A stretch of 50,923 bases of DNA from Limnohabitans sp. (GTDB lineage Bacteria > Pseudomonadota > Gammaproteobacteria > Burkholderiales > Burkholderiaceae_C), in the NCBI GenBank assembly GCA_018882835.1, contig VERE01000018.1:1-50923 (forward strand). The letters run 5' to 3'. The notes beneath the pieces are model-generated. The model made no database searches, was not told the origin of the DNA, and saw nothing but the letters and a program-made list of their open reading frames with translations. The translations under genes and the position numbers were made by a program. Below, in pieces: positions 1-8,125 of the stretch. The stretch's first letter is position 1, and every line of letters begins with the position of its first letter.

Positions 1-411
1 GCACACAATCGAACCGCTTTTTTGCGCCAACATCAGGGGCATGACCGCTTGCGATGCATACAGCGTGCCACGTAAGCTGACATCCAGCACCGCATCGTAG
101 TCATCGCCTGAAATGTCCAGGGTTTTGCGGGGTTGGGTGATGCCGGCGTTGTTCACCAAAATGTCGATGCGACCTGTGGCTTTTTGAATCTCGGCCACAG
201 CAGCGATGCACGACGCTTTGTCGGTCACATCGGCCACCAAGCCAAGGTGTTGGGCGCCCAATCGCGCGGCGGCGGCTTGGGGGTTGGCGCCGGCCAAATC
301 CAGAATCACCACACGGGCGCCTTGTTCGGCCATCATTTTGGCGGTGGCAAAGCCCAACCCATTGGCGCCTGCGCCGCCGGTCACGACGGCAACTTTGTCT
401 TTCAGCAACAT
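1..411 (-). CDS. Short-chain dehydrogenase/reductase, partial (C-terminus off the left edge)
   Basis: This is an NAD(P)-dependent oxidoreductase of the classical SDR family, a cytoplasmic Rossmann-fold enzyme. The visible 137 residues begin MLLKDKVAVVTGGAGANG, a glycine-rich cofactor loop, and continue with a VADVTD segment and the NNAG motif (ILVNNAGI) that stabilises the central sheet. The Ser-Tyr-Lys catalytic triad would lie beyond the window edge, so substrate and completeness cannot be judged. The ATG at 411 is preceded by AGGAGA at a normal distance, which fixes the start. It diverges from the LysR gene at 533 across a 121-base gap holding a palindrome, so it is a plausible target of that regulator. 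Confidence 0.93.
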   Translation of the reverse strand, partial: MLLKDKVAVVTGGAGANGLGFATAKMMAEQGARVVILDLAGANPQAAAARLGAQHLGLVADVTDKASCIAAVAEIQKATGRIDILVNNAGITQPRKTLDISGDDYDAVLDVSLRGTLYASQAVMPLMLAQKSGSIVC

Positions 412-493
412 GTGTGTCTCCTGTGTGTGTCTGGTTAACAGTCTTAATTGTGGTGTCAGTTGAAAATGAGTGCAAACGATAAAATGTCACTTC

Positions 494-514
494 AAGATGA
501 AATAAATTCATCTT
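494..514. promoter_or_regulatory. Palindrome AAGATGAA-N5-TTCATCTT, candidate LysR operator
   Basis: An 8-bp inverted repeat with a 5-nt spacer lies between the divergent SDR and LysR genes and ends 18 nt before the LysR ATG. A TAAAAT hexamer (480-485) resembling a -10 box lies just upstream of it. The core TGAA-N5-TTCA recurs in front of the second LysR gene (2309-2327). The palindrome is seen directly; a role as an autoregulatory operator is inferred. Confidence 0.5.
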
Positions 515-532
515 TTCATCCATCGACTTCCC

Positions 533-1402
533 ATGATTCCTCCTCTTGCATCCTTGGTGGCCTTTGAGGCCATTGCACGGCGTCAAAGCTTTCAATTGGC
601 GGCTTCGGAACTGCACCTCACACCTTCTGCAGTCAGCCATCAAATGGCCAAACTTGAAAGCCTGTTGGGCGCGAAGTTATTTGAGCGCTCTGCCAAGGGG
701 GTGGTGACCACGCCAGCCGGCGAAGCTTATTTGCGGCGTGTTTCGGGTGCGCTGGCCGCTCTGACTTCGGCCACGCAAGATGTCCGCAACAGCGCGCGAA
801 ACCGGCTTTATGTCCATGCCAGCCCGAGCTTTGCCAGCCTCTGGCTGATGCCTCGCATCAGCGCATTTGCCAAGCAGCATCCAGCGGTTTCATTGTTTGT
901 CTCGGCCTCGCCACAACACTCAGATTTTCAATTGGGTATGGTGGATGTGGACATCCGGTATGGCGTCCCCAATTGGCAGAACGTCGAAATTGAGCCCATG
1001 GCCGTCGAGCGTATTCAACCCTTGGCCAGCCCTGAATTTTTGAAACGTCACAAAGTACGGCATTTAGAAGACTTGCTCAGGGTTCCCTTGATTCATTCAA
1101 CGGTCAATCGTGTGCAATGGGCAGACTGGTTTGCTGCGCAGGAAAGTGACGAGCGCCCCAATCGTTTTGAGCTCAGTTTTGATCGCGCCATGATGTCACT
1201 CGATGCCGCTGCGCAGGGGATTGGCGTCGCGTTGGAAAGCCACCTGTTGGCCGAGTCCTATTTGAAGAAAAAAATGCTCAGGCCCGTGCTGGGTCCTCAG
1301 TTCGCAGTTTCCCTGCAAGCCCATTTCGCGGTTTATCCGTTGCGCAATGCAGCTCGTCCCGAAGTGCTTCAATTCCTGAAATGGCTTCATCAGGCCCGAT
1401 AA
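533..1402 (+). CDS. LysR-family transcriptional regulator (GcvA-like)
   Basis: This is a 289-residue DNA-binding regulator of usual LysR length. The N-terminal winged helix-turn-helix covers about residues 5-62 (AFEAIARRQSF, then LHLTPSAVSHQMAKLE as the recognition helix region). A periplasmic-binding-protein-like effector domain follows from about residue 88. The SAVSHQ helix and the overall layout match the GcvA subgroup. It diverges from the partial SDR gene, its likely target, and ends 3 nt from the end of a second, similar LysR gene on the other strand. Its effector is unknown. Confidence 0.95.
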   Translation: MIPPLASLVAFEAIARRQSFQLAASELHLTPSAVSHQMAKLESLLGAKLFERSAKGVVTTPAGEAYLRRVSGALAALTSATQDVRNSARNRLYVHASPSFASLWLMPRISAFAKQHPAVSLFVSASPQHSDFQLGMVDVDIRYGVPNWQNVEIEPMAVERIQPLASPEFLKRHKVRHLEDLLRVPLIHSTVNRVQWADWFAAQESDERPNRFELSFDRAMMSLDAAAQGIGVALESHLLAESYLKKKMLRPVLGPQFAVSLQAHFAVYPLRNAARPEVLQFLKWLHQAR

Positions 1403-1405
1403 GCC

Positions 1406-2299
1406 TCAACTGGTGGAAGAGGCCAATTGGTCGAACAGCCAATCTCGAAAGGCCTTCATTTTGGGCAGGTGCGCTTTGGCCTTCAAAAAGCACAGGTGAT
1501 GGCACACCATGCTCGGCCCTTCATTGCCAAACGGCAACAGCAAGCGGCCTTCCTCGACCTCTCGCTCCACCAGCAAGCGGCTCTCCAAGCCAACGCCTGT
1601 GCCGTCCATGGCTGCACTGATGGCCATGAAGGAGCGGTCAAATCGCGGTCCGCGGTCGAGTTTGAGTTGTGTTCCCGGATGGTCACGCTGCCAATCGCGC
1701 CATGTGTACAGGTTCACCTCGGAATGAATCAGGGTTTGTGGGTTCAGATCGGCGGGTTTGCGCAGCGCGCGCTTTTCTGCCAATTGTGGGGCACACAAAA
1801 CCACAATGGTCTCGGCGGGCAGGGGGGTGATGACCACGCCGGCGTCTGGAAATGTCGGGCCATAACGGATTGAAAAATCGGCTTCTTCAGCCAGCAAGTT
1901 GACGGGCGACACGGAGGCGTTCAAACGCAAATCAACCTCTGGAAACTGGGCGCTGAAGCGGGACAAGCGACGCATGAGCCATTGCGTTCCAAAGCTTGGG
2001 ACCGTGTGAATCGTGAGGATGTCGCTCTTGCCGGTGCGCTCGATGCTGCGCGTGCCGGCAGCAATGACCGATATGCCTTCTGACACCGACTCTGCATAGT
2101 TGCGACCGACATCGGTCAATTCAACGACACGGCCGACCCGGTGGAAAAGCGAAATGCCCAGACTCTCTTCCAGCGATCGAATTTGGTGGCTGATCGCTGA
2201 CGGTGTCAGGTTCAATTCAAGCGCGGCGGCCCCGAATGATCCGTGCCTGGCCGCGGCTTCAAAAGCCAGAATGGCTTTCATGGGGGGGAGGCGTCGCAT
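1406..2299 (-). CDS. LysR-family transcriptional regulator (GcvA-like), paralogue of the neighbour
   Basis: A 297-residue LysR regulator. It starts MRRLPPMKAILAFEAAARHG, typical of GcvA-like proteins, and carries the helix-turn-helix segment LNLTPSAISHQIRSLEE; the effector-binding domain starts near residue 95. It resembles the regulator at 533-1402 along its whole length. It is transcribed away from the transketolase/TRAP cluster starting at 2442, which is the usual LysR arrangement, so I infer that it controls that cluster. A perfect 9-bp-arm palindrome lies 9 nt upstream of its start, suggesting autoregulation. A second in-frame ATG six codons later is possible, but the homologous N-terminus favours the first. 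Confidence 0.95.
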   Translation of the reverse strand: MRRLPPMKAILAFEAAARHGSFGAAALELNLTPSAISHQIRSLEESLGISLFHRVGRVVELTDVGRNYAESVSEGISVIAAGTRSIERTGKSDILTIHTVPSFGTQWLMRRLSRFSAQFPEVDLRLNASVSPVNLLAEEADFSIRYGPTFPDAGVVITPLPAETIVVLCAPQLAEKRALRKPADLNPQTLIHSEVNLYTWRDWQRDHPGTQLKLDRGPRFDRSFMAISAAMDGTGVGLESRLLVEREVEEGRLLLPFGNEGPSMVCHHLCFLKAKAHLPKMKAFRDWLFDQLASSTS

Positions 2300-2308
2300 A
2301 AGGACTTA

Positions 2309-2327
2309 TGGTGAATTTAATTCACCA
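2309..2327. promoter_or_regulatory. 19-bp palindrome TGGTGAATTTAATTCACCA, candidate LysR operator
   Basis: A perfect inverted repeat with 9-bp arms around a single central base. It lies 9 nt upstream of the LysR start at 2299 and on the promoter side of the divergent transketolase operon. It shares TGAA-N5-TTCA with the palindrome in front of the other LysR gene. Binding by either LysR protein is inferred. Confidence 0.55.
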
Positions 2328-2409
2328 ATTCTACTCAAAACTTCATTTGAAATCATGGAAGAGGCATCTTAGACTTCGGCCATCGAGGCGCGTGCGCCAT
2401 CGATCCAGA

Positions 2410-2422
2410 ACGGTTGAACCGT
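2410..2422. promoter_or_regulatory. Palindrome ACGGTT-G-AACCGT upstream of the transketolase operon
   Basis: A 13-base perfect palindrome (6-bp arms, one central base) lies just before the ribosome-binding site of the first transketolase gene. It is unrelated in sequence to the LysR-associated palindromes. It could be an operator or a weak leader hairpin; no function can be assigned from sequence alone. Confidence 0.3.
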
Positions 2423-2441
2423 CGCTATCGAGGAGACAAAA

Positions 2442-3299
2442 TTGAACACCAAGGACACGCCTGCGGCTGTGCATCAAGCGCTGCTGGGCCATGCATACCG
2501 AATCCGTCGCTTCGCGTTGCGCATGGGAGAAGTGCAAGGTCAAGGTTACATTGGACAGGCCTTGGGTTATGCCGATGTGCTGGCTGTGGCCTATTGCCAT
2601 GCCCTGAAATTACGCCCGCAGGATCCTCATTGGGAAGGGCGTGACCGATTCTTGCTCTCACACGGTCATTACGCCATCGCTCACTATGCTGCCCTGATCG
2701 AAGCGGGCGTCTTGCCAGAGAGCGAGCTTGAAACCTATGGCAGCGATGACAGCCGCCTGCCCATGTCTGGCATGGCCACGTACACCCCCGGCATGGAAAT
2801 TTCGGGAGGCTCGCTGGGGCAGGGCCTGCCCATCGCGGTGGGCATGGCTTTGGGGCTCCGATTGAAGAACAACCCTGCGTTTGTTTACAACTCTATGTCG
2901 GACGGCGAGCTGGACGAGGGCGCCACCTGGGAAGCTGCCATGTCGGCGTCGCACCACGGCTTGGGCAACTTGATCTGTCTGGTGGACATCAACAACCAGC
3001 AGGCAGATGGCCGTTCGGGCGATGTCATGGGGTTTGAACCACTGGCCGCCAAATGGGCCGCTTTTGGCTGGCATGTGCAGCGCTTGAACGGCAATGACAT
3101 GGAGGCGGTTCTGCAAGCGTTTGACACAGCCCGCCACCTGGCAGACAACAAGCCTCGGGTCCTGTTGATCGACACCTTGATGGGCAAAGGGGTACCTTTC
3201 CTTGAAACCCGTGAGAAAAATCACTTCATCCGCGTGGACCCACCCGAGTGGCAACAAGCCATAGAAATTTTGGATGCCGCCCACAAGGAGCATGCATGA
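2442..3299 (+). CDS. Transketolase-like enzyme, N-terminal (ThDP-binding) subunit
   Basis: This is the 285-residue pyrophosphate-binding half of a split transketolase, a cytoplasmic ThDP enzyme that transfers two-carbon ketol units. Histidines in LLSHGHYAIAHYA, the loop GGSLGQGLPIAVG and the cofactor segment SDGELDEGATWEAAM...VDINNQQADG are all visible. The usual GDG is SDG here, while the Mg-binding Asp and Asn are kept. The start is TTG at 2442, supported by AGGAG seven bases upstream; no good ATG exists nearby. It overlaps the C-terminal subunit gene by 4 nt (ATGA), so the two are translationally coupled. Split transketolases of this kind often serve special sugar pathways rather than the pentose phosphate cycle. 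Confidence 0.92.
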   Translation: MNTKDTPAAVHQALLGHAYRIRRFALRMGEVQGQGYIGQALGYADVLAVAYCHALKLRPQDPHWEGRDRFLLSHGHYAIAHYAALIEAGVLPESELETYGSDDSRLPMSGMATYTPGMEISGGSLGQGLPIAVGMALGLRLKNNPAFVYNSMSDGELDEGATWEAAMSASHHGLGNLICLVDINNQQADGRSGDVMGFEPLAAKWAAFGWHVQRLNGNDMEAVLQAFDTARHLADNKPRVLLIDTLMGKGVPFLETREKNHFIRVDPPEWQQAIEILDAAHKEHA

Positions 3300-4294
3300 A
3301 CACTGCTGTGACACCCAAGAAAAGGTTGACCACCTCCGCGATGATTGCATCGATTGCGGGGGAGGGGCAACGCACCCAGGCTGCGCCATTTGGCAAAGCC
3401 CTGGTGGATTTGGCCAAAGACCGTCCTGACATTGTTGGCTTGACGGCCGACCTGTCCAAATACACCGACCTTCATTTGTTTGCGCAAGCCTACCCAGAGC
3501 GCTTTTTCCAGATGGGCATGGCCGAGCAATTGTTGATGGCCGCCGCAGGCGGCATGGCCAAGGAGGGGTTCACCCCGTTTGCCACCACCTATGCCGTTTT
3601 TGCCACGCGTCGCGCCTATGACTTCATCCACCAGGTCATTTGCGAAGAAAACCTCAACGTCAAAATTGCATGTGCGTTGCCTGGACTGACGACCGGCTAT
3701 GGCCCCAGCCATCAGGCCACCGAAGACCTGGGCATGATGCGTGGCATTCCGAACCTGACCGTGATTGACCCCTGTGACGCCTTGGACATCGCCCAAGCTG
3801 TGCCGGCCGTTGCAGCGCATTCCGGGCCGGTCTACATGCGTTTGCTCAGGGGCCAGGTTCCCTTGGTGCTCGACGAATACAACTACCGCTTCGAATTGGG
3901 GAAAGCCAAATTGTTGCGCGGCGGCCGTGATGTGCTGATCATCTCCAGCGGCTTGCTGACCATGCGCGCACTGGAAGCGGCGAAGGCCATGGAAGGTGGG
4001 GCGGCAGACGTTGCCGTGTTGCATGTGCCCACCATCAAACCTCTGGATGAAGAAACCTTGCTGCGGGAGGCTGGCGTCAGTGGTCGCTTGGTGGTTGTGG
4101 CAGAAAACCACGCAGCCATTGGCGGCCTGGGCGAGGCCGTGGCCAGCCTGCTGCTGCGCAACCGCCTGGCCCCTGCGTTCCATCAAATTGCCTTGCCCGA
4201 TGCATTCCTCGATGCTGGTGCATTGCCAACATTGCATGATCGCTATGGCATTTCAACCGAAGCCATTGTGGCTTCACTGAAATCCTGGCTTTGA
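3296..4294 (+). CDS. Transketolase-like enzyme, C-terminal subunit
   Basis: This 332-residue protein is the partner of the preceding gene. It carries the pyrimidine-binding domain (about residues 25-190) with FFQMGMAEQ, where the Glu should activate the ThDP N1', and the C-terminal transketolase domain (about 205-325, with ENHAAIGGLGEAV). The start was set at ATG 3296, which overlaps the upstream stop (ATGA) and follows AAGGAG. An upstream in-frame start at 3248 would add 16 residues inside the previous gene and is unlikely. Active sites form at the interface of the two subunits. Substrate unknown. Confidence 0.92.
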   Translation: MNTAVTPKKRLTTSAMIASIAGEGQRTQAAPFGKALVDLAKDRPDIVGLTADLSKYTDLHLFAQAYPERFFQMGMAEQLLMAAAGGMAKEGFTPFATTYAVFATRRAYDFIHQVICEENLNVKIACALPGLTTGYGPSHQATEDLGMMRGIPNLTVIDPCDALDIAQAVPAVAAHSGPVYMRLLRGQVPLVLDEYNYRFELGKAKLLRGGRDVLIISSGLLTMRALEAAKAMEGGAADVAVLHVPTIKPLDEETLLREAGVSGRLVVVAENHAAIGGLGEAVASLLLRNRLAPAFHQIALPDAFLDAGALPTLHDRYGISTEAIVASLKSWL

Positions 4295-4334
4295 CCGATT
4301 CCCCCCTCGTGACACAACAACCAAGGAGACCTCT

Positions 4335-5315
4335 GTGAAAAGCATCTACCAAAAAATTGCCATCGCCGCGCTCAGCGTCTGTGCCATGGCCGTGCAAGCG
4401 CAAACCAAAATGACTTTGGGTCACAACGCTGCTGTGGGCAACCCCAAACATGAAGCGTCGGTGAAATTTTCTGAAATTGTGAAGGCCAGAACCAACGGTC
4501 GCATCGACATCCAGGTAGCGCCTGCCGCGCAATTGGGCGATGATGTGCCCATCCTGACTTCGATTCGCACCGGCGCTGTCGATTTGGCGGCGAACTCACA
4601 AGGCTCCATGTCGACAGTGGTGCCTGAGTACGCTGCTTTTGGCATGCCGTTCTTGTTCCCCAGCCTTCAATCTGCCTGGAAAGTTCTGGATGGCCCCGTC
4701 GGCCAAGAACTGGCCAAGTACACCGAAGCCAAGGGGATGGTGGTTTTGGGCTATTGGGACAACGGGATTCGTCACATCTCCAACAAAGCCCGTCCCATCA
4801 ATACGCCTGCTGACCTCAAAGGCTTGAAGCTGCGCACGCCGCCAGATGCCACCACCATTGACATCATGCAAGCGCTTGGCGCAGATGCCCAGCAGATCAA
4901 GTTCTCCGAACTCTATGTGGCTTTGCAACAGGGGGTAGTGGACGGGCAGGAGAACCCTTTGATGAACATTTGGTCCTCCAAACTTTACGAAGTGCAAAAG
5001 TACATTTCGTATACCTCGCACAAATACGAGATGACGCCTTTCGTGATGTCCAAGCGCAGCTACGACCGTCTGTCGGAAGCTGACCGCAAAATTTTCCATG
5101 AAGCCGCTGCCGAAGCCACGCAATTCAACCGCAAGGCCTCTTTGGAGTCCGATCAGAAGCTGGAAGGCGAATTGAAAGCCAAGGGTATTCAGATCAACCG
5201 CCCCGATCTGGCCCCGTTTGTCAAAGCGACCGAGTCAGTGGTCAGCAAGTGGGTGGCCGGACCGCAGGGTGAATTTGTTCGCAAAGTGGTTGCCGCTGCA
5301 CGCGCATCCAACTAA
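4335..5315 (+). CDS. TRAP transporter solute-binding protein, DctP family
   Basis: A 326-residue periplasmic receptor that delivers a substrate, usually an organic acid, to the TRAP membrane subunits encoded next. A signal peptide ends near residue 22 (AMAVQAQ). The family pattern is clear: LKLRTPPD, in which the Arg normally grips the substrate carboxylate, then QQGVVDGQENP. The start is GTG at 4335 behind AAGGAGACCTCT. It lies 40 nt after the transketolase subunit gene and directly before the two membrane genes. An acidic ligand is likely, but its identity cannot be read. Confidence 0.95.
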   Translation: MKSIYQKIAIAALSVCAMAVQAQTKMTLGHNAAVGNPKHEASVKFSEIVKARTNGRIDIQVAPAAQLGDDVPILTSIRTGAVDLAANSQGSMSTVVPEYAAFGMPFLFPSLQSAWKVLDGPVGQELAKYTEAKGMVVLGYWDNGIRHISNKARPINTPADLKGLKLRTPPDATTIDIMQALGADAQQIKFSELYVALQQGVVDGQENPLMNIWSSKLYEVQKYISYTSHKYEMTPFVMSKRSYDRLSEADRKIFHEAAAEATQFNRKASLESDQKLEGELKAKGIQINRPDLAPFVKATESVVSKWVAGPQGEFVRKVVAAARASN

Positions 5316-5330
5316 AGCCGGAGGTCTATC

Positions 5331-5834
5331 GTGTCCCCAGGAATGATTCGCCGCTGCAATGGGATCGATGGCGCTGTGCAAGCTGTGTGCCGCTGGATCT
5401 TGTACGCCACCATGGTGTTCTTGTTCCTGGTACTGTCTGTCAATGTAGCCCTTCGGTACATTGGCGGCACCAGCATGCAGTGGGCGGGTGAAGTGCCTGA
5501 ATTGGTCTTCCCCTGGATGGTGATGGCGGGTGTGGTGCTGGCAGCCCAGCACGGCACCCACATCAGCATTGTCTGGCTCACCGAGAAATTTTCAGCGTCT
5601 GTGCGCCGATTTTTCTTGTTGCTCAATGCCGGCCTTCTTTTTGTAGGCTACGGATTCCTGACCTGGGGCACCTGGACTCTGCTGCCGATCGTGCACACCG
5701 AACACAGCCATGTTTTGGGAGTACCAACATCGGTCACCTACAGCTGCATGATGCTCGGATTCACCGCCCTGATGCTGACCTCGCTCACCCAGGCCCTGCG
5801 GGCCTGGGATGCGAAGGGCAATCTGTCTCACTGA
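5331..5834 (+). CDS. TRAP transporter small permease, DctQ family
   Basis: A 167-residue inner-membrane protein with four predicted membrane helices (about residues 20-42, 55-75, 95-115 and 135-155). This is the small membrane component that links the periplasmic receptor to the large ion-coupled subunit. It contains the conserved NVALRYIGG and PWMVMAGVVLAAQHGTHI segments. The start is GTG at 5331 behind CGGAGG. It sits between the receptor and DctM-type genes in the standard order. Confidence 0.95.
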   Translation: MSPGMIRRCNGIDGAVQAVCRWILYATMVFLFLVLSVNVALRYIGGTSMQWAGEVPELVFPWMVMAGVVLAAQHGTHISIVWLTEKFSASVRRFFLLLNAGLLFVGYGFLTWGTWTLLPIVHTEHSHVLGVPTSVTYSCMMLGFTALMLTSLTQALRAWDAKGNLSH

Positions 5835-5847
5835 ATCGGGCGACACC

Positions 5848-7113
5848 ATGCTATCCATTCTTATTTTTTGCTGCTTTGTGGTGCTGGCCCTGATCGGCAT
5901 GCCCATTGCTCACTCGCTTATTGTGGCGTCAGAGATTGGGCTGATCCCCTCTGACCGGCTGGGCGTGGACTTCATTGTTCAGCAGTTGGTCACGCAAACA
6001 CAAAGTTTTCCCTTGGTGGCAATTCCCTTTTTCATGCTGACGGGCTCACTCATGGTGGGTGGAAAGCTGGGTCAGCATTTGATCGACATGCTGACCCAAA
6101 TGATGGGCCGCTTTCATGGCGGGCCGGCGCAAGTGGGCGTGTTGTCATCCACTATTTTTGGCGGCGTCTCAGGCTCTGCGGTGGCTGATGCCTCTGCCAT
6201 CGGTTCGCTGCTCATTCCATGGCTTAAAAAATTGGGTTATCCCCCAGCGTTTGCCGCTGGCACCCTGGCTGCTGCGGCCACCATAGACATCTTGATCCCA
6301 CCCTCGATCCCCATGATCATTTATGCGCTGGTCTCCAGCGCGTCGATTGGCGCCTTGTTTGTGGCGGGTATCTTGCCTGGGATTTTGATGTGCATCGGAT
6401 TCATGGCGGTCTGTTATGTCCAAGGCCGTCGCAGAAACTTTCCGCGTGACAACACGCCTTTCAATTGGACACAGCTGCGCCAATCCACTTACTACGCCAT
6501 GCCGGCGCTGTTGCTGCCGATATTGATCATCATTTTTTTACGCTTTGGCATTGCCACGCCAACCGAAGTCAGCGTGATGTCCACCCTTTATGCCCTGGTG
6601 GTTTCGGTTGCCATTTACCATGACCTGGACATGGCTCGGCTACGTCACTCGATCATTGACGCCGGACTGGCGACCGCTGTGGTGATGCTCATCATCATGG
6701 CTTCCAGTGTGATTGGCTGGGTGCTGACTTTCGAGCAACTGCCTGCGGCTTTTGTGGAATTCGCAAAAAACACCCTGGGGCAACCCTGGATGATCATTTT
6801 GTCCATGAACGTGATCATGTTGGCCATTGGCATGTTCATTGACTTGCCTGCGGCCGTGTTGCTGTTGACACCCATGTTTGTACCCCTGGCGTCCGCCATC
6901 GGTATGGACACGGTGCAATTGGGCATCATGATGATCATCAATTTGTCCATTGGCCTTTACCATCCGCCCGTCGGTACGACTTTGTTCATCACGAGTTCGA
7001 TAGCCAAAGTCAAAATGGGTCAGGTGGTGATGGAACTGATTCCGTTTTATGCCGTAGCGATTTGCATTTTGATGCTTTACAGCTTTGTGCCAGCCCTTAC
7101 TTTGCGACTGTAA
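5848..7113 (+). CDS. TRAP transporter large permease, DctM family
   Basis: A 421-residue, very hydrophobic inner-membrane protein with about twelve membrane segments. It is the ion-coupled translocation subunit of a TRAP transporter. Family hallmarks are FPLVAIPFFMLTGSLM near the N-terminus, FGGVSGSAVADASAIG, and IDILIPPSIPMIIY. The start was placed at ATG 5848 rather than 5809, because the longer version adds 13 polar residues that overlap the DctQ gene and hide the first helix. The transporter set is therefore complete and apparently intact. Confidence 0.95.
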   Translation: MLSILIFCCFVVLALIGMPIAHSLIVASEIGLIPSDRLGVDFIVQQLVTQTQSFPLVAIPFFMLTGSLMVGGKLGQHLIDMLTQMMGRFHGGPAQVGVLSSTIFGGVSGSAVADASAIGSLLIPWLKKLGYPPAFAAGTLAAAATIDILIPPSIPMIIYALVSSASIGALFVAGILPGILMCIGFMAVCYVQGRRRNFPRDNTPFNWTQLRQSTYYAMPALLLPILIIIFLRFGIATPTEVSVMSTLYALVVSVAIYHDLDMARLRHSIIDAGLATAVVMLIIMASSVIGWVLTFEQLPAAFVEFAKNTLGQPWMIILSMNVIMLAIGMFIDLPAAVLLLTPMFVPLASAIGMDTVQLGIMMIINLSIGLYHPPVGTTLFITSSIAKVKMGQVVMELIPFYAVAICILMLYSFVPALTLRL

Positions 7114-7118
7114 ATTCC

Positions 7119-8024
7119 ATGGACACTCTGACTGAAAAAAAACCGACGGTTGGCTTGGTGGGATTGGGCGCCATGGGGCGCGGTGTGGCCCTGAATTTAA
7201 TGCGCAAAGGCTACCGTGTCATTGGATTCGATGTGAATCCGGAAGCACTGACATGGTTGAAAAGCCAAGGCGGCGAGACTGCGCAAAGTCTTTCCAGCGC
7301 TGCGCACGATGTTGAGGTGCTTATTTCCTTTGTTGTGAACGATGTGCAAACAGAAAGCGTCCTGTTTGGCGAGGGCGGTGCTGTTGGGGCGTTGAAGCGG
7401 GGCGCATTGGTGATCACTTGCAGCACCATGCCCCCCAGCTATGTTCAAGACCTGGGGGAACGGCTCGCAGAGGTTGGCCTTGGATTTGTCGATGCCCCCG
7501 TGACCGGTGGCAAAGTCGGCGCCGAGGCGGGAACCTTGACCGTCATGGTGGCGGGAGAAGCGACCCATGTTCATCGTGCCACCCCCCTACTCGAGACCTT
7601 TGGAAAGCGAGTGTTTGTGCTGGGTGACAAGCCTGGCATGGGCAGCCAGATGAAGGTCATCAACCAATTGCTGTGTGGCGTCCATCTGGCTGCCGCCGGC
7701 GAAGCCTTGGCCTTGGCCCATCGCAGTGGCCTGCCCATGGAAACCACCCTGGAAATCTTGAAGAGCGGGGCTGCCTCATCCTGGATGTTGGGTGATCGTG
7801 GCCCGCGCATGGTCCAGCAATCGTTCGAAGATGTTACTTCGGCCGTGGACATCTTCGTCAAAGATTTAGGATTGGTCGCCGATGCTGCGCGGCAAGCCAA
7901 ATTTCCAGCGCCCATTGCCCAGGCGGCTTTCCTTGATTTTCTGGGGGCGAGCGCCAGAGGTTGGGGTAAGTGGGATGACTCCGCTGTTTACAAGCACTAC
8001 ACCGAACTTTTTCAGAAAGGCTAA
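7119..8024 (+). CDS. NAD(P)-dependent beta-hydroxyacid dehydrogenase (3-hydroxyisobutyrate/L-threonate dehydrogenase type)
   Basis: A 301-residue cytoplasmic dehydrogenase that should oxidise a beta-hydroxy acid. It has the Rossmann fingerprint GLVGLGAMG (residues 12-20), the substrate-binding DAPVTGG (125-131), and the catalytic pair Lys179 and Asn182 in GSQMKVINQ. The VVNDVQTESVLFG segment recalls L-threonate dehydrogenase (LtnD) more than classical MmsB, but the other threonate genes are absent here. ATG 7119 was chosen over an upstream in-frame start inside the TRAP gene. It lies 5 nt after the transporter, so the imported substrate or a close product is its likely substrate. Confidence 0.92.
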   Translation: MDTLTEKKPTVGLVGLGAMGRGVALNLMRKGYRVIGFDVNPEALTWLKSQGGETAQSLSSAAHDVEVLISFVVNDVQTESVLFGEGGAVGALKRGALVITCSTMPPSYVQDLGERLAEVGLGFVDAPVTGGKVGAEAGTLTVMVAGEATHVHRATPLLETFGKRVFVLGDKPGMGSQMKVINQLLCGVHLAAAGEALALAHRSGLPMETTLEILKSGAASSWMLGDRGPRMVQQSFEDVTSAVDIFVKDLGLVADAARQAKFPAPIAQAAFLDFLGASARGWGKWDDSAVYKHYTELFQKG

Positions 8025-8044
8025 CTTCATTTGATAAGGCTGTT

Positions 8045-8062
8045 GCACTGAGCGTACAGTGC
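8045..8062. promoter_or_regulatory. Inverted repeat GCACTG-N6-CAGTGC in the gap before the PLP enzyme gene
   Basis: Six-base arms with a six-base spacer lie in the largest gap (101 nt) of the catabolic cluster. No T-run follows, so it is not a typical terminator. It may be an operator for an internal promoter serving the downstream genes, which is inference only. Confidence 0.3.
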
Positions 8063-8125
8063 GGGCGGGGAATTTGCGCGCTATGATGCCGCAAACAATG
8101 AGGAGCAGGCTCCGCCTGTTGACAC

